From NCBI GenBank assembly GCA_001414345.1, contig LLCB01000022.1, positions 282,597-346,596 of the forward strand: DNA of 64,000 nt, written 5' to 3'. This document shows positions 1 to 12,763 of the stretch, in pieces (the stretch's first letter is position 1; every line of letters starts with the position of its first letter). Source of the DNA: Hymenoscyphus infarciens (Eukaryota > Ascomycota > Leotiomycetes > Helotiales > Helotiaceae). The notes below the pieces were generated by a model, which was not told the origin of the DNA, ran no database searches, and worked only from the letters and a program-made list of their open reading frames with translations. Position numbers and translations under genes: made by a program.

Positions 1-937
1 AACCCACGCCCTCTACTCTCTTTCACAACACAAGAAAAGGGCACAAGCGGCTTGGCTTGCCTTGATGAATATGGAAATGGACAAGGAACAGAGGAAATCG
101 ATTCTAAGAATAATGTCGGATTTAATTGCGCCATGGTTCCTCAAGCCAGAACTCTTGATGGACTTTTTGTCAGATTGCTATGATGCTGGTGGATCGACCT
201 CGTTATTGGCGCTATCTGGAGTTTTCTACTTAATACAAGAGAAGAATTTGGATTACCCCTCGTTCTACAGAAAACTATACTCTCTGCTCGACTCGGAGAT
301 TCTACACTCGAAACACCGGTCCAGATTCTTCCGACTTATGGATACTTTCTTAGGATCGACCCATCTTCCAGCTGTTCTTGTAGCAAGTTTTATCAAAAGA
401 CTTGCAAGATTGACACTTTATGCTCCCCCGTCCGGAATTGTAGCAGTTGTTCCATGGATTTATAATCTTTTCAAGAAGCACCCGTCCTGTACATACATGA
501 TTCATCGGGTGCCGAGAACGAAAGAAGAAAAGGAATCTTTTGAGGCGATGGGCACGGTAGACCCATTCGACATGGACGAAGAAGATCCAATGGAGACGAA
601 GGCCATCCAAAGTTGTCTCTGGGAGATTGTCACCTTGCAGTCACACTATCATGCAAATGTTGCTACGCTTGCAAAGATTATTTCTGAGCAGTTCACCAAA
701 CATGCATATAACTTGGAGGACTTTCTCGATCATTCCTATGGAAGTGTGCGTGCCCCCTTTTCGTGGAGACTTGAAAACACATTGCTAACAATTATATAGA
801 TGATCGAATCAGAATTGGGGAAGGATGTCAAGAAAGTACCAGTTGTAGAATATGAGATACCCAAAAGGATTTTCCTCAAGCAAACGGGGTCAGGCGTTGA
901 GGATAGCTTGTTGGTGAAGCTATGGGACTTTAGTTGA
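1..937 (+). CDS. NOC4: NOC4/UTP19 nucleolar complex protein, 3' part (5' cut by window edge)
   Basis: This is the C-terminal half of the CBF/Mak21-family protein Noc4 (Utp19), which acts with Nop14 in the nucleolus in 40S ribosomal subunit assembly and export. The frame is open from base 2 with no need for a start codon, so the gene enters from the left. About 293 residues are visible; the family is usually about 550. Exon 1 runs to 745, a 54-bp intron (GTGCGT...TAG) occupies 746-799, and the last exon ends at TGA 935-937. Visible hallmarks are a helical CBF domain, an acidic DMDEEDP stretch, the LEDFLDHSY motif before the intron and a closing VVEYEIPKRIF...KLWDF segment, all typical of Noc4 C-termini. 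The family call is firm. The ATG at 65 is internal, not the start. Confidence 0.9.
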
Positions 938-1435
938 ATTAATTAAAAGCCCAAAGATCGACACAAGATATCGAGATTCTTTGTTGGACACTATTATTCT
1001 GGCCTTCTCGAAGTTGTGATACTCTGAATGCTTTGTTTGTTTGAATAACTGCCTAAACGTGAGATAATGATTGGAGAGGATCCTTGGAACTCAAAACATC
1101 CCCTATTTTGCAACACTGCGCCCTCTAAGCCCCTGAATTGTGACTGCAAAGCAACCGCGACCGACGGCCTCTCCATCACCTGCACATACCTTACGATCGC
1201 AATCCCCTACGAATTGAATTCTATTAAATGCGTCCACTTTCTCTTGCAAAGCTCAGACAGTGCAAAGCCAACCTCCGCATCTACTGAAGAGGGGCAAATC
1301 GTTGCTTATTCCCACACCATATACGAAGTCACCCACCACGCTGACAACCGTGAATCGTTCCAGCCCCCCCTTTATAGATTGCCCAGGGCTAAGATTTCCC
1401 AGTACACATCAAGACCCAAGATACACCATCACAAG
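938..1435. other. intergenic: NOC4 3' flank and Sel1-gene promoter/leader
   Basis: About 500 bp between two genes on the same strand. An in-frame ATG at 1067 would extend the next protein by 123 residues of unremarkable sequence. The ATG at 1436, with A at -3 and a typical N-terminus, is preferred, so this stretch is treated as leader. No RNA gene or repeat was seen. Confidence 0.5.
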
Positions 1436-3242
1436 ATGCCTCTCCGAGATTTCCTCAAGAAGAAAGAGAAGATTGCGCAGAGCGATGCGCATGCGCCAGA
1501 ACGAGACGATGACGCCCTAGCACCCCCAGGCTTCACCTTTATGAGGAGCGACACGCATACCCAAGAGATTATCACTCCTCCCTCATTTCACTCCGAAGAT
1601 ACCTCCAAGAAATCCTCAGAAGCACCCCCCGAGTCAAGATCATCGAAGCTATTTGGGAGGAACCGAAGTGCCTCTGTGGTATCCAATAACTCCCGCGACA
1701 GCGACAAGTCCAAGGGCAAGACGTCACCCAAGAGAATATCACAACTTTTACATTTGGGGAAGAGGGATGCGAGTTCGGCAAGTGTGCCAGATGATTTACC
1801 AGCTATCAGTGGGGATGACAACACACCTGGTGGAGGAGGGGTAGAAGATCAGTGGGAGAAACGGGCAACAATGTTGGCAAGACAAAACGAGAGAAGCAGG
1901 CCTGGCACTCCCAATGGTGAAGCACCAGATTCGGCTTTTGGAAGTATGTCACTGGAGGGAGGGAAGGGTACTGCGTTGACGAAGCAGGCGGATGATAATA
2001 TTCAGGAAGCAATCAGACTTCATGAAGCAGGAGATTTGAAGACAGCTACCAGAATGTTTGGGCGATTGGCAGATCCGAATGGGGAGAATAATCCTCTCAG
2101 CCAGGTGCTCTATGGTCTTGCTTTGCGGTATGTCTATCGGATGTCATCTATGCAAGCCCATATGACCTCAAATGAAGTTTCATTGATTCAACATGGTTCG
2201 ATTGTGGCAGTTCTAATGTTTCTTTTGTTAGGCATGGCTGGGGCTGCAATCCAGATCCTACCCAAGCTGTAAAATATCTGTCTGCAGCCGCGTCAAATGC
2301 CGCTGAGATCGAGGATCTTGCTCTCAAGGCCGGTTTGAAGAAAGGGGGATCCGCCAAGGGAGAGCTCGTCCTCGCCATATTCGAACTTGCAAATTGCTTC
2401 CGACATGGTTGGGGTGTGCCAGTGGACAAAGTAGCGGCCAAACAGGTAAGCTATTTGCAAAGGATTGGATCGGGGAAAAGCCTGAAATATTTGATCTGAT
2501 AATGTGGGATTAGTACTACGAAACTGCTGCAAACCTGGGCGACACTGGTATGTGCTTCGATTTCCGCCTAACTGAACGCGAACGCTCTAGATTTACTGAC
2601 ATCTATGGGCAGATGCGATGAATGAAGTTGGTTGGTGTTACATCGAGGGGTTCGGCTGCAAGAAAGACAAGGTAAGTTGCTGCTAAACCTGGAATCAGCC
2701 GAAGCTTCCGAATAGCTTCATGGTGCTATAACCACTGAAGCATCAGCCTCGCATCACTCTGTGGCTTGCGCATGCGTCCTGCCCCTTTGATGACTGCATT
2801 TGGGCAGCAATGGGGCTTCTTACCTTACATATCTTGTAACCCCACGCGAGGGTTCGCCTGGACCATTCAGAAGGGCATGAGGCTGACTTGTTTATCCACA
2901 GTGGGCAGCAGCGAAATACTACAGGCGCGCCGAGAAAGCTGGGAGCAAGACGTTGGGTAACTCTTGGTAAGTCAGGTTCCATATCACGTTTTCCCCCCTC
3001 GTCCTCTGTTTTCCTGTGGGAAGCAGGCGTTGTTGGTGTTGCATGGCCGACGGGCCTCGAAAGTGGCCATCCCGTGCAGCAACGTTCCAAAATGACTCGA
3101 CCGATCACGACCGATTCGCTGTGCCCCCCGTTTTGTTTTCCCTCCTTCCCTTCTCTATACGTGGATAAGGTCACCTGCTGATTGATTCCCCTCTCGCGTG
3201 TGTAGGATTTGGAAGGAAAAGTACGATGCCCCAAAGAAGTGA
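1436..3242 (+). CDS. Sel1-like repeat protein
   Basis: Six exons give 366 residues: 1436-2127, 2232-2445, 2514-2547, 2613-2671, 2902-2966 and 3206-3242, all with GT-AG borders and matching phases. Residues 1-205 are Ser/Lys/Pro-rich and low complexity (LFGRNRSAS, KTSPKRISQ), probably disordered and phosphorylated. Residues about 210-366 form a run of three or so Sel1 repeats (HGWGCNPD...AVKYLSAAA; FRHGWGVPVD...YYETAA; GWCYIEGFGCKKD...YYRRAEKAG), alpha-helical TPR-like scaffolds. In fungi this architecture occurs in activators of chitin synthase III and in Dsf2-like proteins, but the exact role is not shown by the sequence. The two introns near the 3' end (230 and 239 bp) are long for this window. 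The tail DAPKK at the stop closes the last repeat. Confidence 0.82.
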
Positions 3243-6200
3243 GATTGGTCCATGGTAGACATTATTGTGGTCCTTGATGGGCGAGTCACACTTTGTTTTT
3301 CTTTTCTGGTGCTGGCTGCTTGTTATTTCCTTTCTCGGGGTTCATCTTTTCGTGGAGTAGATCTGAAGTGTTATCCACTCAGCAGCATATCTTTTTTTTA
3401 AACTTCAAGCGTGCGTGGTGCGGGGCATGAATTTTCCTCTTGGTATTTTTTCAGTGTTGGTGACTTTTTGGGTCATGCTAGAGTGTTCTGTTGTTGCTGA
3501 ACTAGAATGGACATGGGTCATTCGGACAGGGTTATATTGAATCACACTACGTACCATTCATGCATTCTGGAAGAGCGATAAACTTTGAACTTGGCAAGTA
3601 AAGAATACGGATTTGGATTCAGGATTTGAGACACTGTTGCTGCTTACGGCTTTTCTTTCCGTCCCTGTCATATGTAATTTTTTGTTTCGGCGATTTCCAG
3701 TTTTTTCCCCAGCTACCTACCTGAATTTACCTGGCCCGGCGGATTTTCCTTCGCGTGATGGGGATGTCTTGAATTCTTCGGACGAACCAACTCTGTTGGG
3801 CGAGGCACCAGAGGGAGAAACTGGAACATGTGGTGCTGTGTTGCGCCGGAGCTTAGTAGGCGGTGTAAGGGGCGGTATCTTTTTTTTGTCCCTTGGGAGA
3901 GGGCGCATTCGTTGGTTGGGTTTTTTTCTCGATAACTAAATCAGAGGATGAATGATTAAGTTCTTTATCAGCTGGGGTTTTTTGTGAGAGGTATACGGGA
4001 TGGGTAGGCTAGCTAGGTAGGTGTACGAGGTTATCTGTAATATTTTTGGTAATGAAATTTGTCTGATTTTTTCTGGAATCGAGTCTTGCGGGATTTCATT
4101 TTGTTGCCTGACTTTTTTTCTTGTTGCATTCTTATGTCTTGATTGTGATGCAGGCACTGTGTTAAATGCCGTCTGCCGATGCAGTTACTTAGGTACAGCA
4201 TCTGGGGTTGGGGCAGAATAGGCTGAATGATGGTGTGTGGATGGAACTTGGTATTGATATCGCGAGAGTGCCTTGGGAGGGAGGGTGTGCTGCTTTACAT
4301 GAGGCCCTGTGGTAGGGGTTTGTGTTGGTAATGGATTATGTTTGTTGGTACTTACTTATCTGGTGCTTGCAGGTGTTCAGTTGGGTCTGGTGAGATTTAT
4401 ATGCTCACTTGTCATTATACATGGTGACTTGGAAGGTTTGTACATTGGTACTTACTCATTTTCCCTACTGTGCCTATACCTACCCCATCAACTTCAGCCT
4501 TTGATAAGATAACGAGGTTTGACAATAGACAGGAAATAGTTCACAACATTTACTCACAGATCTCACAAATGACAAAATCTATAGAATCATAATGGAGCTC
4601 TCTCTTATATAAAATCGACTGAGTTCTCTTCGATACTCACACTCACCGTTCTTAGATCCAGCGAAATTCTCGAGTAAACCTCCTTTCTACACCGAAAAAC
4701 ACAAGCAACACCCACGCGATCCTCTTCTAGTACTACCACGAAGCCAGACCTCCAAGTCGTCCTACCACCCAAATGTCTAAAATCGCACACAAAATGAGGG
4801 GTAGATAACGACTACCCACCAAAACCTTTCAACAACCAACTATTTTCTCTCATTCATCGTTCATCCCCCCACCAAATTTCCCCTCGCAAAACACACCACA
4901 CAAAATCAACTCACCAAATCCTCTCCGCAAGAAAAAAACAGTCGATCCCCAACACCCCACCCTCACACACCACAATCCCACTGAAGATCGACCGGCAGAT
5001 GAGGGGAAGAAAGTAAAAAGTCGTTAAAAGTGATATGAGTGTACATATGATATACATATTCTTTCAAGTATAGTCATGGTATATCCAGGTCTACCATACG
5101 GTCTATGCAACGCCGTAACGGTAAGGCAGTAAGGTAGTGAGCTTGATGTAGGTGATGTAGGTGGTAAGGTAAGGTTAATCACCCACCCACCTTAGCTCTA
5201 CATACCCGCCTGGAACCCTACCACTCTAGGAAATAAGGCTGCTGCACAGTGACCACTTCTGAAGACGGGGGGCATTGAATATGAATCAGGTCTTGGAAGA
5301 GGGAGGGGTTTGGGAATGGGAAATGGGAATATGTTGTATCACAAGAGCTTGAGGTTGTGATCACTTGGTGGAGTCGTTTAATTAATTCAGTTACCTTTGT
5401 GTCTCAATTGGAATTGAAGGATTTCACTTGTATCAAAGAATCGAGAGAAGGGAGAAAATAATGAGGTTGTAGCAGAGTGAAATTTCCCAGCTAATACATT
5501 GTCGTCATATGGACTTTACTGTAGCTAGTCTGTTCTGTGTGTGGTATCTTGTAAATACAAATTCCTGCCATCCCATATACCACTTCCTCCCTATCGTCAA
5601 GCCAGTAGATACAATGAAGCGATTTCCACCTCCATTCACACCACTCTCCTCACCCCAAAAAACAAAGTCACAAAGGAAAATGAAAGGGGTATTGTGAGCC
5701 ACAATGCTCATGTAGATATAATTCCTCCTTCTCAAAATCCCTCCATGAATCAGATCTCAAAAGAGCATCAATCCATCCATCTTCCTAACTCTCCCCATCC
5801 CAAAATCTCTCTCTTCCAAGTTTTCAGCCGTGGATCGCGGAGGATCGTAATGCAAGCGTGTTTGTCTTCGTGAGAAAATATTCGTTCGTGAGACCGTTGT
5901 AAGTAGTAATAAGTGGAATCATAATAAATAGAATTTAAGAAATAAGAAATAAATAAAAATGGACCGGGCGTTGGTATCTTAAAAGTCGTAAATTTCGTTT
6001 CGTAAAAGTGATGGACCAATTGGAAACATAAAAGACAAATCGTTTTCGAGGAGGTAAAGCAATCATCGACTCGTGAGGACGTTTTTCTCTTCTCTTCACT
6101 CTTCTCTCTCTTTCCCCAATAAACATTTCCTCCAGATGAAAAAAAGCCAAAGGAAAAACAAACAAAAACGATTCAAAATTACGAAAAAACGTCCCAAAAA

Positions 6201-6784
6201 ACAAAGTAATGATGCCATGAGGACAAACCCCCCAAATGTTGTTCCCCCCCTTTCCTATCCTAGTTTCCAGCCAAAGAAATGATTCAATTTACATGATATA
6301 ATGATCCCAAAAATTGGTTTGCCCCCCTTCCGTTATCCAATTTCCTTTCCGATTCCAAGAGACATAATAATATAGTGACCAATAATGATCTGTCTGTGCT
6401 CAAGGCAGTTGTTTGCAGCTGTTTGTTGCTTGATGATAAAAAAATGATGCTGTCCAGCTTGCGCTGTGATGCCCGTTTTCCTAGGGTATTGACATGTCCC
6501 ATTCCCTTCCCACCGATGATGCTATGGATGAATAAATGCCACGAGAAAAGTAAAAGCAAAAATCAACGCTCGCTCGCTTGCTAGATACGACGGGACAAAA
6601 ATGAAAAAAAAGAACCCAAAGGAAAACTACTAAATAAGTTGCGTGAGCTGGAGGATATTTCTCTCTCTCTGATGCCCAGGGGATCAAGCCGTTATGCGTG
6701 ACCGTTTATGAAAACGGGAATTATGCCGTTCTGAATAGAGTATATGCTGTGTTGAGGTGACAACGTCCGGGTGGGTAAGCTGTT
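3243..6784. other. long intergenic stretch between convergent genes
   Basis: About 3.5 kb downstream of both the Sel1-repeat gene and the bZIP gene. It has short homopolymer and T/G-rich runs, C/A-rich DNA at about 4840-4990 and G/T-rich GGTAG-type runs at about 5090-5190. No open frame in it looks like protein: no motif, no splice pattern and no consistent codon use. It could hold long 3' UTRs or non-coding transcripts; nothing specific can be supported. Confidence 0.5.
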
Positions 6785-8704
6785 TCAACCAACTGGGGTC
6801 GTGCTACCCTCCTCATGCTGATCTGAGAGCGAAACCATCTTCGCGAAATTGCGAACCACTTCACTTGGTACTTGATCCCATAGTAACGATCGCGTATAGA
6901 CCTCGGCCGCGGATTTCTTGCTATTGCTTCGCATCGCAGCTAGTGTTTCACCGAGATTTCGCCGTCCTTGTGAGGTTGATGGTTGTGGAGCATTCTGAAA
7001 GTCGTGGGAGATGAGACCGTTGTACTGAGCTGCCGACATGGAGAAGATTTGTTCGTTGTTTTGCTCCTCGGTTGGTTGGGCGAGAGAGTCGGCGAGGTCT
7101 CCAAGAGCTGAAGGCGTGACGCCGAGCATTTCGGTCCCACCCATGGATGGCATGGAGGTTGCAGACCAGGTATTGGCGGAGGCGGAGGCAACAGGAGCCA
7201 TGGCAGAGACACCAGAGCTCGCTTGTGATACACCGGCATCGTTGAAGATGTCCTCGAGTAGAGTGGTGGAGGCGGCACGAACATCGTCGGACAATTGAGG
7301 AATTGTTGGGGATGATCCCTTGGATGCAACAAAAGCACCCACAAGTAGCAGCATGAGGAGGAGACCTTGGGCAGCCGGTTTCTCAGGCTCGCTGAGAAGA
7401 GTGTTCTCGGTCTTCTTGACTGGAACAAGAGCATTCTCAACCTTGACCTCCCCTTCATTAGAGAAGTCATTGAGGAAGGAAATGTTGTCCCATGCACCAT
7501 CCATAGCGAGACTGTCGATGTCGGCGTAATCGGTAGCGAAGCCATGGGAACTTGGTACAGCAGACATGGCGTTGCTCTCAAGGCGTTGGACATGCTCAGT
7601 AAGAACGCTGACCTTTTTTCGTAACTCGCCGGTCTCGATGGTGTGGTTGGCAACCATCTCTTCCTTTTCCATTTGCATGTTCTCAATGTACTGTTGGTAC
7701 TGCTGCTCCTTGCGGAGGAACTCGTCAACTTGGAGCTTTGCCTCAACCAACTCTTCCTCAAGATCATTGATGAGAGTAGTGTAGTGCTTCTTCTCATCCT
7801 CCAACCGCTCAGTGTGTTGCTTTTTGCGTTGGCGCGAGTCAAGACTGCAATGGGTTAGTCATTTGAATTTGAAGGAATGTACAACGTTAAATACGTACGC
7901 TGCTTGTCTGTTTCTCAACAGCCTCTTTTGCTGCTTCAGCTCCTTGATTTCTTGCTCATCCGTAGATTGGGAAATGAGTTGGTCGATGTTGGTAAGATTT
8001 CGCTCAGCAGGAATATCGAACCGAGCATTCTTTTTCCGGATTCCATCGCCCCTCCTCGACATCTCTGGATGCGATCGCAGAGTTGGACTATGGGGTCTCA
8101 TTCGTTTTGGCATGGCTCGATGATCCATGGCATCTGCTACAGACCATTCCTTTTGAGGTGATGTTGGCATGGAACCATTGCTGGTATTGCCAGAGGAGAA
8201 GAGTGGAAGTGGTTGGTTTCCAGAATTGCTGAATGGGGTTTGCATTGGTCTTTGGAAAATAGGTTGGTTGACTTCGAATTCAGCTGGAAGTCCATCGTGG
8301 CCATGCATCGGCGTCGACATTCCCGAGTTGTTGTTCATGGCCCACCCGTGGTTTGGCTGCCCGTACCCCGATTGAGCGTCGATGCGCATGAATGGATTGT
8401 TGCTGTGCTCAACAAATGGGTTGTTCGACGACATGGGCTGTTGCTGCTGGTGTTGCTGCAAGTCTACATGCTGCCATTCATCTGTCTTTGGGGAGAACAA
8501 TGCTGAGGAGACAGCAAACGAATCTCGCCGACTGCCGGCCATGGGTGGTGACATCTCCAGTCCTGAGTCTAATGCACTTTGGTCGAGGATATTCTCGTCT
8601 AGAATGCTGCCTTCGTCCTCCTCGAAATAGTTTTGTGTTGCGTGTGTATCGACAGTCAGAGATGATGGCCGATAGAAGTTGTGCATTGAAAAAGCAGCTG
8701 CCAT
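6785..8704 (-). CDS. meaB: bZIP transcription factor, MeaB-like
   Basis: Two exons, 8704-7899 and 7844-6785, are separated by a 54-bp intron that splits the codon for the second Ala of RNRQAA. The product is 621 residues. The basic region LLRNRQAALDSRQRKKQHT (about 260-280) is followed by a long heptad coil to about residue 359. The motif ALDSRQRKK with a preceding Asp/Glu-rich lead-in fits the MeaB family of nitrogen-metabolism and secondary-metabolism regulators, rather than AtfA (ALKCRQRKKQW) or HacA. The N-terminal half is Gln/Asn/Pro-rich with NPF tripeptides. A hydrophobic stretch, GLLLMLLLVGAFVA, lies at about 429-442, unusual for a soluble factor. The start at 8704 was chosen because the open frame upstream, to 8950, lacks conserved sequence. 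Nuclear localisation is expected. The family call is likely, the symbol less certain. Confidence 0.72.
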
Positions 8705-11700
8705 GGTCAGGTTTTGTTGGTGTTGGAGGGGAAGAAGCGAGGTTCGGACGGGATGGCGGTGAGGCGATGAAAAACCACGACAATGATGTTGGTTTTTAAG
8801 TAAAGAGGCGTAGGAATCACTGGCGACTGGGCGAGTGAGTGATTTCGATTTTTGTGTAATGGCAAAGGTCGTCAATGTCTTCCGGCAAAGAAGACAGACA
8901 AACGTGTGTGTTGTAAAAAAGTACCGTTGGTAGGTACAGTACGGAGACAATAAGTTCTATGAGGTGAGATCAAGCGGATCGGGGAACGGGCCCTCCTGGT
9001 TCTTATCCCATCCCACGAGCCTCCTGCATTCCTGGCGGTGGGAGCGGAAAGAGAGGCAGGTGTGGAGTGATGGGTGATGGGTGATGGGGTTCGTAGACAG
9101 GGGCACTAGCGACCTGAGGGGGCAGAGTGGGCAGAGTGGTAAAGCAAAGAAAAGTGGGCTTGATGCTTGGTTCACTTTGAAGCTGCCTTCGACCTCTAGT
9201 TTTCCAGTGAGTGGCTCCGGCCATCTTCTCCTTGTCCTTCTCTCTCTCGTCCCACTTGGCAGCTTGACTTGAATAGGAGACCGAAGATGGTACTCTACAC
9301 GCTGGTAGTATTTACTGATATCGTAGGATAGGGCCAAATGTGGACGAGAGTGGGTAGCAGCAAGCACCATACCACACAATTCAATTTCCCTCATATTTTG
9401 CCATGGCCATCTAACAGGAACACTTGCTCGCTTCACGGCTGTGGCCCCAAAAGAGGCCTATCAACAGTATCATCTGGTGAGAAGGACTCTGGAGCCATCA
9501 GCGAGAGGCAACCAAGAAAGGCAGCAAGCGGCAGATGGTCCGCAGCGTCTTGTCTTGTGTACGCTGCCCGTCGTGCTCGCGGCCATGCGCCATGTACTCC
9601 CAACCAGCAGAACCAGGGAAAACGGGAAAAGCACAACACCAAAGGCAAGGGGCAAGGCAGGCGGGTGCGGGTGCAAGCGAGTCTAGTCTAGTCTAGTCTA
9701 GCGAACCTCTCCTCTCCTCTCTCAGGCCGCTGAAATTCAACGCCTTGACCGAATATCATCCATCACCAGGCGTGTGGTTCAGATGTTGGCGCTGGTCACT
9801 CTGTCAGCAGCAGCCTCTCACAGCACGGCAGTTCTGTCCACGATGCCCACATTTGATAATCCAAAGTCTATTTCTTCACACCCTCTTCCTTCTCTAGCGC
9901 ACCTCCAGGAACCCTCCCAAGAAGCCCCAAAAGCCGCTGAGTGAAGAACCCCTCCCCTCTTTTTCCTCGCTCGCCGTCAGTTTTTGAGGTTGGGCAGCGA
10001 TGGGGTTTCGATGCTTGCTCAAATCACTGCCGCCGACTGGCTGCTCACGGTTCCGGTTGCATGACAAGCGTCCGGGGACAAGCTTGCTTTCCGCCCCCGC
10101 CTTCTCATTGGCGTCGAGCTCCGTCCTCCCGCCAGAGCTGCCAGAAAGAGTCACGGTCTTGATGAGCGATAGGCTGACCCTTCTGGAAGCCCTTAGCCCA
10201 ACTTCCCAAGCCAGAGCTCAGAGCCCAGCAACCTCGAACGCCAATCGTTGGACAATGAGGCAATCCTCATACGGAAAAGCGACGTTGATTAGGGCACTAT
10301 TGTCCGTCCGCTCTCTGTTTTTTCTCCGAATGGCGTCTCCTTGTCACGCGGGTTTGATGGCCAGGAATAGCCTTTTGTTTCTGATTTGCTTCTTGCGCCG
10401 AACCCGTCGTGATCAGGCGGAAGCGTCCGACCTGATGGGCTCGTCGCTTCTCCTCCCTCCCTGGACGGGGTGAGAGGAGAGGAGGATGTGATGGTGGATA
10501 GATGGATGAATGGACACCTGGGAATGCCGTCATGTTCCCCGAACCAACCCAACCCCCAACCTCAATCTCAATTCCCATGAGCCTGGAGCAACCGAGCAGG
10601 TGGAGGAACTGCAACACCGTCACCTCCTGTTGACGGAAGCTCTACCTGATAGGTGACCGGTCGGTTGATGAAGCAACACCATAATCGAGTCCTACCTAAG
10701 CAATAAATCTGCGGTGCCCAACGTCGTTGACGGGTCTCTGGGAACACAACACCGGATCCTCTACGGAGTATCGATATGGCGATAGCTAGGCGGCGTGTTT
10801 TGCCCTTCCCTTCTCTTATCACGGTGACCTGAGCTGATCTGACTGATCCTCTTCGTAATTGTCTCGTCTCCCACTTGCTGGAGACTCGGCGACGGGAGAA
10901 TTGCGACGGGATGCCCCTGATGGGACGAGCTTACCCCGGTCTGCTGAGCTTAAGTGGACGAGATATATTTTTGGCAGAAGGAGGGATCTCTTATTTCCAA
11001 CACCCGCCAAAAATCCATCCTGACAAGCCCAACGACTTTTATTGACAGGCAACCGCTGCAAAGATCATTTGAACTCATCCATGGCGCATGAGGAGTCCGA
11101 GGAGCTCGATTGCGCGTATGACGGCATCAAATCTGATTAACTTTCACCCTCTCCCAGCACCGCTTCCTCACAGGCCGCAGATTGATATCTCGACCGCGAT
11201 AATCCAGGCCTTGACTTCAGATGATGGGGGCATTGTACGTCGGCAGATGAGGAGCCGACCAGCCCACCTGCTCCATAGCCATGAACTTGAACTTTCAAGT
11301 CTTCCAGAACGCGTCAAATAAACAACAAACTAAGAGCGGTGAACCCTGCCAGCGGAAGATTCTTCGACTCACAGTGGGGAACCCCCGAAAAGGATTTTCC
11401 GTATCGTCCTCTTCGAGTGGCTGGTAAACATGAACAGCCCTCCAAATGCGAACCACTTCCGTAAACATCAAACGCGAGTCCACGATACCTCCATTCGGAA
11501 TCTTTTGCTACTTCCCCCTCAGCCCAGACGCCCCATTCATACAGCAACGTCGTAAAACCTGTAAAACTCACCGCCAGGCGCTATTTCTGGAGTAGGCGTC
11601 TAGAACATCCCCAAAGCGGGAAAACCTGGGATGATTGAAGCAAACTGAGAAAACCTATTTCCTCTGGCCCGCCAACAATTAGATTGTCACAATGCGAGTG

Positions 11701-12763
11701 GCTTTGCCTGCTTTCTTGGTATGACGCCAACCTATACAACGGCCTTGTAACCCACAATCCCCGTTGGTGTGTTGCAGAAAGGGAAAAAAGGAATTGATAT
11801 GGGTGCGGCAAACGACACAAGACGCCTTCCCCCGGATGGTGGAGATTCTGTCCCACGGTCATCTCTGATCGAAATGCATCCTGCAGAGCTTCCGTCGTGC
11901 GGAAAGCTGCATTTCATGCAAGGCTCGACCAGTCTTTTTGGTCGCATTCGTGTTCGCCTCTCCAAAAGCCTCTCACTATCCAAACTATATTATTTGAGGA
12001 AATGAATGGATTCAAGGTATAACTTGCCCCCCGCGGAATCGAACTTTCGATTCTCTGAAGGTTTCGGATCCTTGATTTGTTGTTGTTTTTCCTAATAGAG
12101 CGGTGTAGGTAACCCGATTTCCACTTTTAGAGCCACAGGCCATACGGATGGGCCCAGTATGTCAATGTGGCGGTGACGAGTTCCTGTTCCCTTCCAATCG
12201 CTCAGCTAACCAACACGTTTTTTGAAACACTTCTTTCAACTACCCTAGAAAGTTTGAGTTTGCAACAGAGTCTGAGTCATATCCTGATTTGAGAGAATCG
12301 AGCAGAAACATGTCTTGAGAAAACACCATTGACCGCAACTTGAAAACGATTGACAAAATCTTTGAGGCCATGAGCCCCACCATTGAAAACCAAATAACCT
12401 GACAGAATGAACATAAGAAATGAAATTGAAAAGGATTGTTCCCGACGTCAATTGAAAAAACCAGGCCAAATTTTCAGAAATAATATCTATTAATTTTTCT
12501 ATTCTTCCATTTTTCCCTCGCGTTCATGCCATCGAGCTGCAAGCTCCGATGCCGGGGTATTTCCTCCATTATCACCAATAACACCAAGCAAATCCTTGCA
12601 GTGGGGTATACTGCGAGTTCTTTCCAATGCCGAGAGAGCAATCATGAAAAACAAAAACAAGGAAATTTGGCGTATATGAGCAACCCGGCTGTCCGATATA
12701 CTCTGTCTCAGACATCAACACCTATCGGCGAAGATGCAAAAGGAGCAAATGATTAGTAGTAAG
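8705..12763. other. 4-kb intergenic region upstream of the bZIP gene
   Basis: This holds the bZIP promoter and leader, and the 3' flank of the CCCH gene. GC-rich, with many short overlapping frames on both strands and no protein signature. Visible structure: a (GTCTA)4 microsatellite at 9681-9700 followed by CCTCT-type pyrimidine repeats, a duplicated GGGCAGAGT at about 9120-9140, and a tRNA-like T-arm remnant at about 12035-12060 (rejected as a gene). A transcription-factor gene with this much empty upstream sequence suggests complex regulation or a long leader; that is inference. Confidence 0.5.
9681..9719. repeat. (GTCTA)4 microsatellite with adjoining CTCCT repeats
   Basis: Four perfect GTCTA units at 9681-9700, then CTCCT-type pyrimidine repeats, within the leader/promoter region of the bZIP gene. 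A simple length-variable tract. Confidence 0.85.

Noticed and set aside
1067..1435. Upstream in-frame extension of the Sel1-repeat protein
   Set aside because: The extension lacks conserved character and the ATG at 1436 has a better context and a family-like N-terminus.
10000..10473. 157-codon plus-strand frame
   Set aside because: No motif, no homology pattern recognised and compositional look of GC-rich non-coding DNA; several other frames are equally open here.
12025..12110. tRNA-like sequence on the minus strand (AAGTTCGATTCC with an AAGG...CCTT hairpin)
   Set aside because: The T-stem halves do not pair, no matching acceptor stem exists upstream and the D-arm lacks its second half. At best a decayed fragment.
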